Under the pieces are notes generated by a model. The model had not been told where the DNA came from and searched no databases. It saw nothing but the letters and a program-made list of their open reading frames with translations. A stretch of DNA of 64,000 nt from contig CAJQUW010010452.1 of the NCBI GenBank assembly GCA_907163375.1, positions 62,001 to 126,000 of the forward strand. The letters are read 5' to 3'. Position numbers and translations under genes: made by a program. This DNA comes from Prostheceraeus crozeri (Eukaryota; Platyhelminthes; Polycladida; Euryleptidae). Every line of letters begins with the position of its first letter. Positions within the stretch are counted from its first letter, which is position 1. Positions 31,352 to 40,228 of this stretch are shown here, in pieces.

Positions 31352-32488
31352 TTATTCTCGTGACCTAATATGTAGGGTCAAAACAGTAACACCACCACAG
31401 AACGGTACTACTTCTCCTGCATCATCATGAATTGATATGTCAATTCTATTGATGAAATTTCGGCTGATTGGTAGATACATTGTGTTAAAAAATTCTCGAT
31501 TGATTAGTTGCTTCCTTACGGATGAGAGAGGAAATGTGCGCAGAAGTGGGGCCTCAATGTCGCCAACCCTTGTATATTCAATAATGTTACAATAGACGTA
31601 TAAGTTACTTATATCACGCTCTAGTGATGGGGCTGTATCGCCTATTGATGTACCTTCATAAATAGTTGATTTTGAGAATCCCAATGTGGTCGTTAACACG
31701 CTATCCAGCTTGATAAGAGAGTTCTTCCCTACCTTTAGAATCATGCGTTTCTTATGTGGGTCATAAGAAAAGTGATATTCATCTGCATCAAGGTAATCTA
31801 CACCAAACTCATTTAACTTTGTACACAATTCAGATGGCGTTTTCAAGCTTTCAATGTTCAAATTAACTCTTTTTACAAGTTCACTGGAAGTAGACAATTC
31901 ATCACCCGATATGTCTTCGCTGTATACGTGGATATCCCATGAAGCATTTGTTGATGCTTTGAGTTTAGAAGAGGACAATTGAACCTTGAATGTATCATTT
32001 AATTCTGTCAACCAAGGTGCGCTTTCAAGGCCCTTAAACATCCCAATCATTTCAGATCCAAATTCAATAACAGCGGACTCAGACTTTTCCAATGGTGTCT
32101 TTTTAGTAAAAACAATAAATTCTGCCTCCGTTTCAACAGTAAATAAAGTTACTTTCTCTTTCTTATATTCACAAGTCATTAACGTTTCTGGCACTGATCC
32201 TTGAAACTTTCTTACAAAGTCTTCAACACTTCTAATGACCTCAAATTTATTTTTTACTCGGATGCTCCTTTTTTGTAATGCATACAATGGCACAATTCTG
32301 CATTTAAAATCAGTGACTTTCCTCTCCGAATTCCACCCACGTCCATTGTACCAATACCTTGATGAGAAAGTTGTTCTGGAATACCCAAAAGTATGACTCA
32401 AATCCTTACCTAATACAAGAAGAACATGCTTCCCTTCCTTCATCAATTTTGTTGACCCCTTTATGACTGGTTTGTAGAATTTATTCAA
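31352..32488 (-). CDS. Polinton minor capsid/penton-like protein (main part)
   Basis: This 378-residue frame includes RDISNLYVYCNIIEYTRVGD, then LLRTFPLSSV and a C-terminal NRIDISIHDDAGEVVPF block. These occur in Polinton proteins regarded as the penton-like minor capsid component (jelly-roll fold). It lies directly upstream of the basic protein and downstream of a short frame that resembles the usual N-terminal part of the family. The minor-capsid region as a whole is therefore represented by two frames and may be broken about once. Confidence 0.75.
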   Translation of the reverse strand: MNKFYKPVIKGSTKLMKEGKHVLLVLGKDLSHTFGYSRTTFSSRYWYNGRGWNSERKVTDFKCRIVPLYALQKRSIRVKNKFEVIRSVEDFVRKFQGSVPETLMTCEYKKEKVTLFTVETEAEFIVFTKKTPLEKSESAVIEFGSEMIGMFKGLESAPWLTELNDTFKVQLSSSKLKASTNASWDIHVYSEDISGDELSTSSELVKRVNLNIESLKTPSELCTKLNEFGVDYLDADEYHFSYDPHKKRMILKVGKNSLIKLDSVLTTTLGFSKSTIYEGTSIGDTAPSLERDISNLYVYCNIIEYTRVGDIEAPLLRTFPLSSVRKQLINREFFNTMYLPISRNFINRIDISIHDDAGEVVPFCGGVTVLTLHIRSRE

Positions 32489-32955
32489 ATCAGCTTGAAG
32501 AGATCATTTATTCGTTCAAACATTCTACCGATTTCCTTTTCTGTATCTTGCAAGCTCATTGTGGGAACCTTAGAATTAAAAGTTGACGTTGCAAATGCCT
32601 TTTGAATTTTAATCATGTTTTGGACAGATGGTAAAGATGTTGAAAAAGGATGTAAAGTTAGATGATGAAAAGCCCATGTACCATGTAGACTGTTTCGAAA
32701 TATGCGAAAGCAATCATCCTTCTCTCGCACTTCCTTATGTAATTCAAAATAGTTGTTCTTTAGCAAACTGATATCGTTGTAATAAGTAATTTCAGTTAGA
32801 GCAACTTCATGGGGTCCATGCAGAGTAATTGGATTAGCGAATTCAACAGAGTATAGAGATGGTTTGTTACTTGGGAATATCTTGGGGTTGCTATTGCTTG
32901 GAAGAATGATATTGAAGTTAGTAGACATGTTAAACTCATATATGGAAGACGTCAC
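32485..32955 (-). CDS. Polinton minor capsid family, N-terminal-like part
   Basis: This 156-residue frame begins with FNIILPSNSNPKIFPSNKPS, then SVEFANPITLHGPHEVALTE, the pattern (ILPSN...P.N....F...L..PI.L.G..EV.L.EI) that opens Polinton penton-like proteins. The C-terminal third is helical (MSLQDTEKEIGRMFERINDL). It overlaps the following frame by 4 bp. It could be a separate gene or the front piece of a divided one. Confidence 0.65.
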   Translation of the reverse strand: MTSSIYEFNMSTNFNIILPSNSNPKIFPSNKPSLYSVEFANPITLHGPHEVALTEITYYNDISLLKNNYFELHKEVREKDDCFRIFRNSLHGTWAFHHLTLHPFSTSLPSVQNMIKIQKAFATSTFNSKVPTMSLQDTEKEIGRMFERINDLFKLI

Positions 32956-32968
32956 ATGCTATATTAGC

Positions 32969-34120
32969 TTAAAAGTTACGAGTGTCTCCCATCTCCACAT
33001 TTTGTAGATCCTGGTGCGTTATCCAGCTATTGAATGAATCAGGATATCCTTTCCATTTAACTAGATATTTCCTTTGATTGCCATGACCTTTCCTCCTAAT
33101 TATTTTGTCAATCATGTACACCTCTTCACTTCTGTCTACTACTTGCAATTCATAAGAGTAAAATTTTCCTTCAATTGGATTGCCATGGTAATCTATTAAT
33201 TTATACATGGTGGGTCTAAATTTTGTATTTACTTCATCCACAAAAAACTCTTCTTCAGTCCAATTAGGTAGATACCCCTTCTCAAATGTAGACTTAACCT
33301 TTGAAATCCGAACTCTATCACCAACATTAATTTTCTTTTCATTGGAAATGTTTTTCGCTTTCTTATCATACAATCGAAGCCATACATCCATCGCATTATC
33401 TGGGGTAACATCAACTGGTTTCATCTTAATGATTCGATGGCAGCTTTCATTGTAATTCTTAACAAATTTCTGCAGCTCACCTACCCAAACATGTGTATTT
33501 TTTGCAGTGAAATAGCGCCATATTTTTGTCTTCAGTGTGCGATTGAACCTCTCAACCATGGCAGCTTTATAAGCACTTTTGACACTAAACAATTCCACAT
33601 TATGACTTTTAAGGAGACTTCGAACATGAGAGTTTTCGAATTCCTTCCCTTGATCGGTCTGTATTCTTTGCGGAACACGCCCCTCATCGAAAATGCTCTG
33701 AAAAGCCGCTTCAACTTCTGGTCCTCGTTTAGATTTCAGCGCACGTGCCCAAGCATAGCGAGATAAAATATCAATTACGGTTAAGATGTATTTATAGCCA
33801 TCATTGTACTGTGATATCTGTTGCATGTCAGCCAAGTCCGCTTGCCATTGACTATCTATATTGTTAACAACATATTTTCTTGTTGGAAACTGCTTTCTCG
33901 CATTTTTGTGAAGAGTGTAAGTCGGTTGACTCCTCAACCACTTCTTGACTTTCTCTATTCCCACACCTGCTGCACGAGCTAGAACCTCCGGACGACTGAA
34001 ACTTGCGGGATGATTTAAGTCGTAATAAATCTTTCTCAGTTTCACTGCTGTACTCATCGTCTTTGTTCTGATTTGCACGCGTATTACTCGCACAGCAACT
34101 GCTAACACAATTGATATCAA
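32969..34120 (-). CDS. INT: Polinton retroviral-type integrase with chromodomain
   Basis: In this 383-residue frame the N-terminal region has YYDLNHPASFSRPEVLARAA, the start typical of Polinton integrases. The rve core has all three acidic blocks: QADLADMQQI, then RIQTDQGKEFEN, and VERFNRTLK (D, D, E). A C-terminal chromodomain follows, with EEVYMIDKIIRRKG, KYLVKWKGYPDSFNSWI. The enzyme joins the element ends to target DNA, which fits the GACATT duplication, and the chromodomain may steer it to marked chromatin. Translation may begin at the second Met group (MSTAVKL) rather than the first. A cysteine-rich frame overlaps its 5' end in another register. Confidence 0.92.
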   Translation of the reverse strand: MISIVLAVAVRVIRVQIRTKTMSTAVKLRKIYYDLNHPASFSRPEVLARAAGVGIEKVKKWLRSQPTYTLHKNARKQFPTRKYVVNNIDSQWQADLADMQQISQYNDGYKYILTVIDILSRYAWARALKSKRGPEVEAAFQSIFDEGRVPQRIQTDQGKEFENSHVRSLLKSHNVELFSVKSAYKAAMVERFNRTLKTKIWRYFTAKNTHVWVGELQKFVKNYNESCHRIIKMKPVDVTPDNAMDVWLRLYDKKAKNISNEKKINVGDRVRISKVKSTFEKGYLPNWTEEEFFVDEVNTKFRPTMYKLIDYHGNPIEGKFYSYELQVVDRSEEVYMIDKIIRRKGHGNQRKYLVKWKGYPDSFNSWITHQDLQNVEMGDTRNF

Positions 34121-34224
34121 CCTCTATGCCCTCTTCTCCTTTACCTTCGAGCGCAGATTTCAAACAACAGCAAAATTTTTGTAACGACATGATATGAGAG
34201 AGGCAAGGCTTAATTCATATTTGC

Positions 34225-34905
34225 TTAATATTTACTATACTCCTTCGCAACACGCGTTGAGCGCCTAGTAGCTCTTTTTGGTTGCAGATCATCGGGATCT
34301 GCAAGCTCTCGCTTGACCGCCATCGTGGGTGTTTTACTCTTTGATCCATCTTGTAAGTGACCCTTATCCAATTCATTCACAGTCGGTCCTCCAATAATAT
34401 TGTGAGGTACATTTTGATCAGATAAAATTTTCTGAAAATATGACCACCCTTGTGGTGCACCTAGTTTTCGCCTTACATCTCTGACAGCATATTGTAGAAG
34501 GTCATCTATGTGACTATTTCTAATAACATCACCAGTTGTTTCATCTATTATCTCCCCTCTCTCATTGAACTTCACATGTGGATCAATGAAGTCAAATAAT
34601 CGCTCAGCGCGCACACGATATGGTCGAGGTGTTGACAAGGTTATAAATCGTCGCAACTTGTCACGAATCTGTCGCCTCTCGTCAATGTTTTCAGCTGCTA
34701 ACTGCATTCGTCGATAGGGATCCTTAATCTTCTGAATTTCCATATCCTTTTGTGTTAGTTCCTTAAGTTGATTCGTAATAGGTTGATCTATATTTTTGAC
34801 TTCCTGTGCACTTTGTAATGTAGTCAATTGTACATACTCCTCTTGAGGAATGACTACCATCTTTGAATACGACATGTTTGAAAATAATAAGGCAACAAAG
34901 TACAT
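34225..34905 (-). CDS. Conserved Polinton protein, unknown role
   Basis: In this 226-residue frame the Met at SKMVVIPQEEY may be the true start. The first 100 residues are strongly helical (IQKIKDPYRRMQLAAENIDE, RRQIRDKLRRFI). A compact region follows around ERLFDFIDPHVKFN and DLLQYAVRDVRRKLGAPQGW, and the tail is basic (PKRATRRSTRVAKEYSKY). I recall proteins of this type, beginning MVxIPxExY with an internal FIDPHV-like segment, between the integrase and ATPase genes of animal Polintons, but their function is not established. Gene order here agrees with that. Confidence 0.6.
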   Translation of the reverse strand: MYFVALLFSNMSYSKMVVIPQEEYVQLTTLQSAQEVKNIDQPITNQLKELTQKDMEIQKIKDPYRRMQLAAENIDERRQIRDKLRRFITLSTPRPYRVRAERLFDFIDPHVKFNERGEIIDETTGDVIRNSHIDDLLQYAVRDVRRKLGAPQGWSYFQKILSDQNVPHNIIGGPTVNELDKGHLQDGSKSKTPTMAVKRELADPDDLQPKRATRRSTRVAKEYSKY

Positions 34906-34914
34906 TGCTTAAAA

Positions 34915-35550
34915 CTAACTGTGAACCGAGAAAACTGTCATTGGTTCAGCGGAATTAGGTATGATATTTGTTCGAAATCGAAGTCGTTCCGGACATTCCT
35001 GGGTTAGATCAATAAATAGATAACCATGTGGTTTCTTTGTTATATCTTCATATATTTTTGAAAGTACTTTAGGTTGTTGAGGTAATATCTGTCTACTGAG
35101 ATGATGTATCTGACTGCTATCTCTTGGATTTTTAAATATTACCAAATAATGTGTATTCAAACTTCTAGTTCTTTGCTCTTTCCCTCCATCGAAGATGTTT
35201 TGGGTGATGTAGATAATAAAAGCTTCCCTATGATGTGCAGTTTGAATGAACATTTCAGTTACATCCTTTGAAGATTTGCTTTCTCGTAATAGATCATCTA
35301 ATACTAGTAAGTCACCTGCTTTGATATCCTCAGTTGATGGCAACCCTTGCTTCACCTCATAACCTTTCTGACGAAGTGCAGAATGTAGTTGTGGTTGAAA
35401 TATTCCATAACACCATTTGACTCTCTTAATTTCCTTGTTAAACATTTCATTTCTATATTGTAGCAATTCAGTTACAAATGTAGTTTTACCGGACTGACTT
35501 GGTCCAGCGACACACATTGTGCGATCAGTGAATAGACGAAAATCTGTCAT
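34915..35550 (-). CDS. ATP: Polinton genome-packaging ATPase (FtsK/HerA type)
   Basis: In this 211-residue frame Walker A is CVAGPSQSGKTTFV near residues 13-26 and Walker B is GDLLVLDDLLRES near residue 80. A sensor-like IIYITQNIF near 113 and a downstream NTHYLVIFKNPRDSSQI follow, in the order of A32/FtsK-HerA packaging ATPases. The length is typical of the family. The protein would drive DNA into the procapsid. It ends 9 bp before the following gene, so the genes are tightly packed. Confidence 0.92.
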   Translation of the reverse strand: MTDFRLFTDRTMCVAGPSQSGKTTFVTELLQYRNEMFNKEIKRVKWCYGIFQPQLHSALRQKGYEVKQGLPSTEDIKAGDLLVLDDLLRESKSSKDVTEMFIQTAHHREAFIIYITQNIFDGGKEQRTRSLNTHYLVIFKNPRDSSQIHHLSRQILPQQPKVLSKIYEDITKKPHGYLFIDLTQECPERLRFRTNIIPNSAEPMTVFSVHS

Positions 35551-35691
35551 CTTATAATTCCATTAACATTAAACTCATCATCCCGCTAATTTTGCTTAGA
35601 ACAACAAAACAGACACATGTTCCAGATCAAGTTTATTTACATTCAGAATAGAAACTTTCAAGTTACATTTACAAATTAAAACATTTACAAA

Positions 35692-36426
35692 TTAAAACAT
35701 TTGTGTTTCCTCATCACAATTAGGATTATAGAAAGTTTTTAAGTCAGCATCTTGGCGCTTCAACTTCAATTTAGGATTCCCATCTTTAGATTTCCGACCT
35801 CGCTTTTTGCTCTCTTCCTTCCCATCACTTGAAGCAGTCTTATCAATGTTAATTAAACATTTATCAATTGGTAGTGGTTCATAGACTAGTTGAAGAACCT
35901 TCATTTGTAAAGATGCGACTTTACCAGTCGAACCATGTGAGCCAATATAAAGTCCGGTAACGTGCACTAAGCCCATATAGCGGCCCCGTTTGAGATCCTC
36001 ACATTCCATCGCGTTTGTAAAGAGATCGAATGCTTGAAAATGATCCGATAGTTTTAAAAACAGTGTATCGAATTCCGGCAATTCCTCATAACCAACTCCT
36101 TCCTCTAATGCCTTTCTCCAATGAGTGGGAGCACTTTCAGGCAGCTCAACACATTCTTTCGCGAAAGAGTCAATAGTTTTAAGAATCACCTGTTGCCATT
36201 TTGGAAAAGTCACTCGCATTTGTCTCATATTGCTATACCCTGATGTAGACATACCATTACTGTGGAAGAATGGAACTTGAAGATAAAAGCCATCATCACC
36301 ATGATTCAAGGTTTGAAAGTAGAACGTATTTCCAATCCCTTGCACCTTTCGTGTCGGACGAAGCTTCAAGAGATCTTGCTCGAAAGCGTCACCTTCCTCT
36401 CTGATTGTATACATTTTCTGAGTCAT
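35692..36426 (-). CDS. Polinton protein of unknown function
   Basis: In this 244-residue frame the first 175 residues alternate strands and helices (NTFYFQTLNHGDDGFYLQVP, then MRQMRVTFPKWQQVILKTID, then RYMGLVHVTGLYIGSHGSTG). The last 60 are charged with a basic patch (KKRGRKSKDGNPKLKLKR), as in nucleic-acid-binding proteins with an acidic tail end. An OB-fold single-strand binder is conceivable but not shown. A TATATAAGG box on the minus strand lies about 85 bp upstream (36511-36519), and a TGACTCA AP-1 site lies at 36530-36536. Confidence 0.55.
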   Translation of the reverse strand: MTQKMYTIREEGDAFEQDLLKLRPTRKVQGIGNTFYFQTLNHGDDGFYLQVPFFHSNGMSTSGYSNMRQMRVTFPKWQQVILKTIDSFAKECVELPESAPTHWRKALEEGVGYEELPEFDTLFLKLSDHFQAFDLFTNAMECEDLKRGRYMGLVHVTGLYIGSHGSTGKVASLQMKVLQLVYEPLPIDKCLINIDKTASSDGKEESKKRGRKSKDGNPKLKLKRQDADLKTFYNPNCDEETQMF

Positions 36427-36510
36427 GTTTCAACAAGTACTAATTCGGAGCTTTCAACCAGCGCAAATGAATTGTCACTTGAAAGTGGTAAAATATCATT
36501 AAAGCGTCTT

Positions 36511-36557
36511 CCTTATATACACCTATATATGACTCATCAATCAAAGTGATGACGTGT
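36511..36557 (-). promoter_or_regulatory. TATATAAGG box with AP-1 and half-CRE sites
   Basis: CCTTATATA on the plus strand (36511-36519) reads TATATAAGG toward the gene starting at 36426. TGACTCA at 36530-36536 and TGACGTG at 36550-36556 lie just upstream. Confidence 0.55.
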
Positions 36558-36577
36558 CACTTTATGATTCGCTAACC

Positions 36578-37033
36578 TTATATTAACATTGCAGCAGTTG
36601 CTGCAATCCTTCCAAGCGGACTATTGATTACACCATTAATACTGTTTCCAATATCATTTAACATACTTAGAAACCCACCACCACCGCGCTGAATTAAGTT
36701 TCGCCTTTTCTTATCACTACTCCTTGGATTTGAAAACTTTTTTATGCTATTCAAAGAGCCAGCATTCAATAGAGGCTTGTAAATAGGTAGACATTTGTGT
36801 ATGGCAAAAGCTAAATCACGAATGAAATCATCACTTGAATTTTGAATCAATTTACACTTCTTCTTATTATCATGTATCCTGTTTAACTTTCGCAACGCCT
36901 TTTTAAACTGACTTGAAGGTTTGAAGGACCGTTTCGATTGACGAGAAGATGCCTTCCGTTTTACAGACATTTTTATTCTAATATGGAAATAGATAATACA
37001 ATTAAAATTTTGCTTAGTACTTACATTATACAC
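36578..37033 (-). CDS. Polinton protein with basic head and Gly-rich hydrophobic tail
   Basis: This is a 151-residue frame; the Met of MSVKRKASSRQSKRSFK, about 20 residues in, is a more likely start. The N-terminal half is basic and helical. The C-terminal part reads RRNLIQRGGGGFLSMLNDIG and then a hydrophobic segment, as in small virion-associated proteins of Polintons and related viruses with an RGGGF-type motif before a membrane-active tail. A GG motif could be a maturation-cleavage site for the protease. A virion role is inference. Confidence 0.55.
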   Translation of the reverse strand: MYNVSTKQNFNCIIYFHIRIKMSVKRKASSRQSKRSFKPSSQFKKALRKLNRIHDNKKKCKLIQNSSDDFIRDLAFAIHKCLPIYKPLLNAGSLNSIKKFSNPRSSDKKRRNLIQRGGGGFLSMLNDIGNSINGVINSPLGRIAATAAMLI

Positions 37034-37101
37034 AAAAGTTTACAAGCATTCACATATCACGCAGAGTTTGTTGCTGGTACTAATAAAATTACATAAAACA
37101 C

Positions 37102-37725
37102 TTAGCAAGTTGTAGAGGGAAACTGATATACACTCACATCGGCTAGAGTCTCATTTGTAGCAGTTATGAGCTGCTCAATGTCTTTCATTAGATGTTTTGA
37201 AATTGGGCAGCACATACAGCAAGGCTTTAAATGGAAAGTCTTTAAAATATTGGCATAGCATGCCCGCAAACTGATCACCTCAGAATGTCCTTGAGCAGCC
37301 ACATTGATGCTTACTGATGGCGGTCCACTGAACAAGTCCAGTTTGCACTTCTCACCCTTCTCGTCATAGTAGCTGGAGGTGATAATGTCATGGAGACATG
37401 TGTTGTGTTTCCGTTGGATACTGCTGCACCAACAGCGAGAGTATTCCGGTACAATCTCCGTTTGAGATAGTGGGCGAAATACTTCATTGAGCCAGAATCT
37501 TGCAACTCGTGTAAGAGCGTTGTTCACGACTCTCATCAACATTCTCTGCACCACAACGTCCTCTCCGCAGCGGAAATACTTCACTATTTCCTCCATCAGA
37601 TCCACCAAATCCGCTTTATAGCCAGTTATATTCACGGCAGAATAAAATATATTGCCCGTGAAGAGTTGACTTCGGTAAATTATTGAAATGGGAATGTTGG
37701 TAGTGAACGACATGCTGATTGACAT
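37102..37725 (-). CDS. Cysteine-rich Polinton protein, unknown
   Basis: This 207-residue frame has a hydrophobic N-terminus (FTTNIPISIIYRSQLFTGNI), a helical middle (LVDLMEEIVKYFRCGEDVVV) and two cysteine clusters (SRCWCSSIQRKHNTC and LKPCCMCCPISKH). I do not recognise it. TATATAAGG on the minus strand (37772-37780) lies 47 bp upstream of the start, one of the clearest core promoters of the element. The cysteine clusters could bind metal or form disulphides. Confidence 0.5.
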   Translation of the reverse strand: MSISMSFTTNIPISIIYRSQLFTGNIFYSAVNITGYKADLVDLMEEIVKYFRCGEDVVVQRMLMRVVNNALTRVARFWLNEVFRPLSQTEIVPEYSRCWCSSIQRKHNTCLHDIITSSYYDEKGEKCKLDLFSGPPSVSINVAAQGHSEVISLRACYANILKTFHLKPCCMCCPISKHLMKDIEQLITATNETLADVSVYQFPSTTC

Positions 37726-37771
37726 TGTATTAGCCTCAAATTATGCTTGAAATAGAACGGTACAATGTCCT

Positions 37772-37835
37772 CCTTATATAGAAAAGTCACACAAAGACAC
37801 AATAGTGACCAATCACAGACCTGCATGATGACTCA
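37772..37835 (-). promoter_or_regulatory. TATATAAGG box, CCAAT and AP-1 sites
   Basis: CCTTATATA (37772-37780) reads TATATAAGG toward the gene starting at 37725. CCAAT (about 37808) and TGACTCA (37829-37835) lie upstream. The latter overlaps the end of the adjacent IAP-like gene. Confidence 0.55.
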
Positions 37836-38348
37836 TCATGAACGATATACAGTGACTGTTGAAGATATTTCTTCATCGCAAAGGGGACAAGATGAAGTTT
37901 CAAAGGGTACATAACATGTAGAACACATAACGCTATGAGAACATGGCAAAAAGAGAAGGGATCGTTCCTGTTTAAAACATTTAACGCAGTTCCGTTCACA
38001 TAATAATTTAAATGTCTCTTGTTCTAATTTCCTTCTGAAGTCACTTTTATTGGGAGAACTTTTTATTAAAACACTGTCAGATGTCTCCTTCTTTCCATAT
38101 CGTTCCAATTTGATCCTCCTAATTTCACTATCATTGCAGTGTAGCATGGAGAAATCCTCTATCCACCTACGATCCAAATTGTGATTCATAGCATGCTCAT
38201 CTAGATCCATTAGTCGATCAACTAAATCACCAGCGTTGATATTTTCACTGAGATTTGTTACAGTTTCTATGGCTTTGAACGAATATCCAAGGTCTCTTGC
38301 GACAACCCACGACGTTGGGATACTAGTCATCATTATGTATGTCATCAA
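37836..38348 (-). CDS. IAP-like UBA-RING protein in the Polinton
   Basis: In this 170-residue frame residues about 18-60 (ARDLGYSFKAIETVTNLSEN, then INAGDLVDRLMDLDEHA) look like the UBA domain of inhibitor-of-apoptosis proteins. The C-terminus is a C3HC4 RING (NCVKCFKQERSLLFLPCSH, then CSTCYVPFETSSCPLCDEEI), ending in the TVTVYRS-type tail seen in IAPs. No BIR repeat is present. Such proteins act as ubiquitin E3 ligases, and viral relatives block or redirect host cell death. The gene is the outermost at the right end, next to the terminal repeat, a usual place for accessory genes. A TATAAATA box lies about 15-22 bp upstream. Confidence 0.75.
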   Translation of the reverse strand: MMTYIMMTSIPTSWVVARDLGYSFKAIETVTNLSENINAGDLVDRLMDLDEHAMNHNLDRRWIEDFSMLHCNDSEIRRIKLERYGKKETSDSVLIKSSPNKSDFRRKLEQETFKLLCERNCVKCFKQERSLLFLPCSHSVMCSTCYVPFETSSCPLCDEEISSTVTVYRS

Positions 38349-38428
38349 ATGCTATATCATATTTATAGCATAGTTTGTCTACGTAAAAGGAAAATCAATG
38401 TGTCATCTTGATTACAATGGTTGCAATA

Positions 38429-38818
38429 GTCACAATAGTCGCAATTGAGCAAACCCATTCAAAATCAAACAACGGACGTCTATCGGTACGTACCCAAGTG
38501 CTCAGAACCAAACCACACAAGTTCGATCATAGACGTTCCCAAACACAGTGTACCAAACACATGTACCTATCCAGTAAAACAGATCTCATACAAGTTCCTA
38601 TTGATAACACTGAATTATACATGTACCTATCCGTGTGCCTATCGATAACTAAAGTATACATGTACCTATCCATGTACCTATCCATGTACCTATCCATGTT
38701 CCTATTGATAACACTAAACTTTACATGTACCTATCCATGTACCTATTGATAACACTAAACTTTACATGTACCTATCCATGTACCTATCCGTGGCAAGTAG
38801 GGCACAGTTTTCACTACT
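38429..38818 (-). repeat. Polinton right terminal inverted repeat
   Basis: This matches the left repeat in reverse complement over 390 bp, with the same 12-bp ATGTACCTATCC units. The GACATT target duplication follows directly at 38819-38824. Confidence 0.95.
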
Positions 38819-38824
38819 GACATT

Positions 38825-39379
38825 GTACGGTGCTGTTGAGTTTTGCATTTCGAATATTAGAGATTGTGAGCAAGTCTGATAATATACATGACATGTGTAA
38901 ATCCATTACGTTTTTCTTAAGTGAGCCCAAACTTTTTCGATACCTGTACTTTGTATGTACATACATGTAGGCCGTACATGATATGCCTAAATCAAGTCTT
39001 GATACCTTGAATGACATTGGAACCTGTTTCATTCAATCTAAAACATTCAGTTAAGAACGGGCTCTATTCTACTACAGAAACAATATGACAGTGACCAACT
39101 CACTAATGTAACTAAATACCGTATTGCAGGTCTCTCTTATCCACTACATCGACGTAAAACCGTTGCACATGATTGTAGTGTTGCTCACATGCAATTAGAT
39201 CACTTTTATCTCGCACTGCCCTATCGAATATGGTCTCCTTCACTCGAAGTCTGTGTTCAGTTTGTGTCAGATTACCTGAGCCGTCTAAAATGTCTGTCAT
39301 TTGGCCACTCAAGTCATTTTTACACTGACTCTTCACTGAGGATGAGAGGTATATTTAATAGGGGTCAAGGGAGCCAAAT
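38825..39379. other. No gene seen
   Basis: AT-rich flank of the Polinton without supported features. Confidence 0.5.
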
Positions 39380-39790
39380 AAGGAGCCATTCTGAAGATGC
39401 ATAATCTGGAGTATTCAGGTTTTGAAGCTGTGAAATTCTCGATAGAAGAATGCGACGGAGCGTTGTCAATCACAACTATCACATTTTTGTAGAGCTCCTC
39501 GTTCTAGCAATAGTCCTTCAAGGGCTCTTGACATGATGTCGTTGTATCGCTCACCTTTTATTGATCCTCTGCAAATATCATAATGTGCCATGCCTCACCT
39601 GCCGATGAGACCTCAACAATGAATGTTTGCGCCTCTGCTGCTGGGCAGAGGTATGCGGCATAGAACACCACGAAGCGATCGTCCTTCACGCCGGCGAGAG
39701 AATAGATTGATATTTGTCTCGTCTTGGAAGAATATCTCCTTTTGCAATGCTGTTTGTTGCATGAGATGTCTAATAAAGTCGGCACACTTT
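39380..39790 (-). pseudogene. Tc1/mariner-like transposase fragment
   Basis: The minus strand reads ISIYSLAGVKDDRFVVFYAA and then, beyond in-frame stops, YKNVIVVIDNAPSHSSIENF followed by LCIFRMAPY. The DNAPSH block is the second catalytic Asp region of Tc1/mariner-type enzymes, and RMAPYS is the start of the third. Stops and missing ends mark it as dead. Confidence 0.6.
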
Positions 39791-39860
39791 TATCATTGAT
39801 TGTTTCAATGTCATTTTGTTTTTGATAGTAGAATAGAGCTCGTTCTTAAATGAATGTTTT

Positions 39861-40228
39861 AAATGGAACAGGCTTTAAATTGAACAGCACATTTTTAAAT
39901 AGAATGGAACAGTCTTTAAATTGAATATAACATTTTTAAGTAGAATGGAACAGGCTTTAAATTGAACAGCACATTTTTAAATAGAATGGAACAGGCTTTA
40001 AATTGAACGGCACATTTTTAAATAGAATGGAACAGGCTTTAAATTGAACAGCACATTTTGAAATAGAATGGAACAGGCTTTAAATTGAACAGCACATTTT
40101 TAAATAGAATGGAACAGGCTTTAAATTGAATAGAGCATTTTTAAATTGAATGGAACAGGCTTTAAATTGAATAGAGCATTTTTAAATTGAATGGAACAGG
40201 CTTTAAATAGAACGGAACAACTTTTTAT
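39861..40228. repeat. 41-bp minisatellite, about nine copies
   Basis: The unit AATGGAACAGGCTTTAAATT followed by GAACAGCACATTTTTAAATAG repeats with a 41-bp period, for example GGAAC at 39865, 39906 and 39947. Later copies drift. Confidence 0.9.

Larger units (their letters stand above)
14128..38818. mobile_element. Polinton/Maverick element, nearly whole
   Basis: This 24,691-bp virus-like DNA element begins AGTAGTGAAAACTG and ends CAGTTTTCACTACT. It is bounded by the 6-bp direct repeat GACATT (14122-14127 and 38819-38824), the target-site duplication size known for Polintons. It has 390-bp terminal inverted repeats and encodes the hallmark set: protein-primed family B DNA polymerase, retroviral-type integrase with chromodomain, adenain-like protease, packaging ATPase, and major and minor capsid proteins. 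Left-half genes point right and right-half genes point left, meeting at about 28.95 kb. Matching termini, a clean target duplication and mostly open genes suggest a fairly recent insertion. It looks nearly whole, with perhaps one or two split reading frames and a partial tandem duplication. Confidence 0.95.

Noticed and set aside
33864-34190. Cysteine-rich 108-residue frame overlapping the integrase start
   Set aside because: It lies mostly in another register over clear integrase coding sequence; no independent evidence for a separate gene.
39861-40228. CRISPR-like array
   Set aside because: The 41-bp units are directly adjacent with no unique spacers, in a eukaryotic context; this is a minisatellite.
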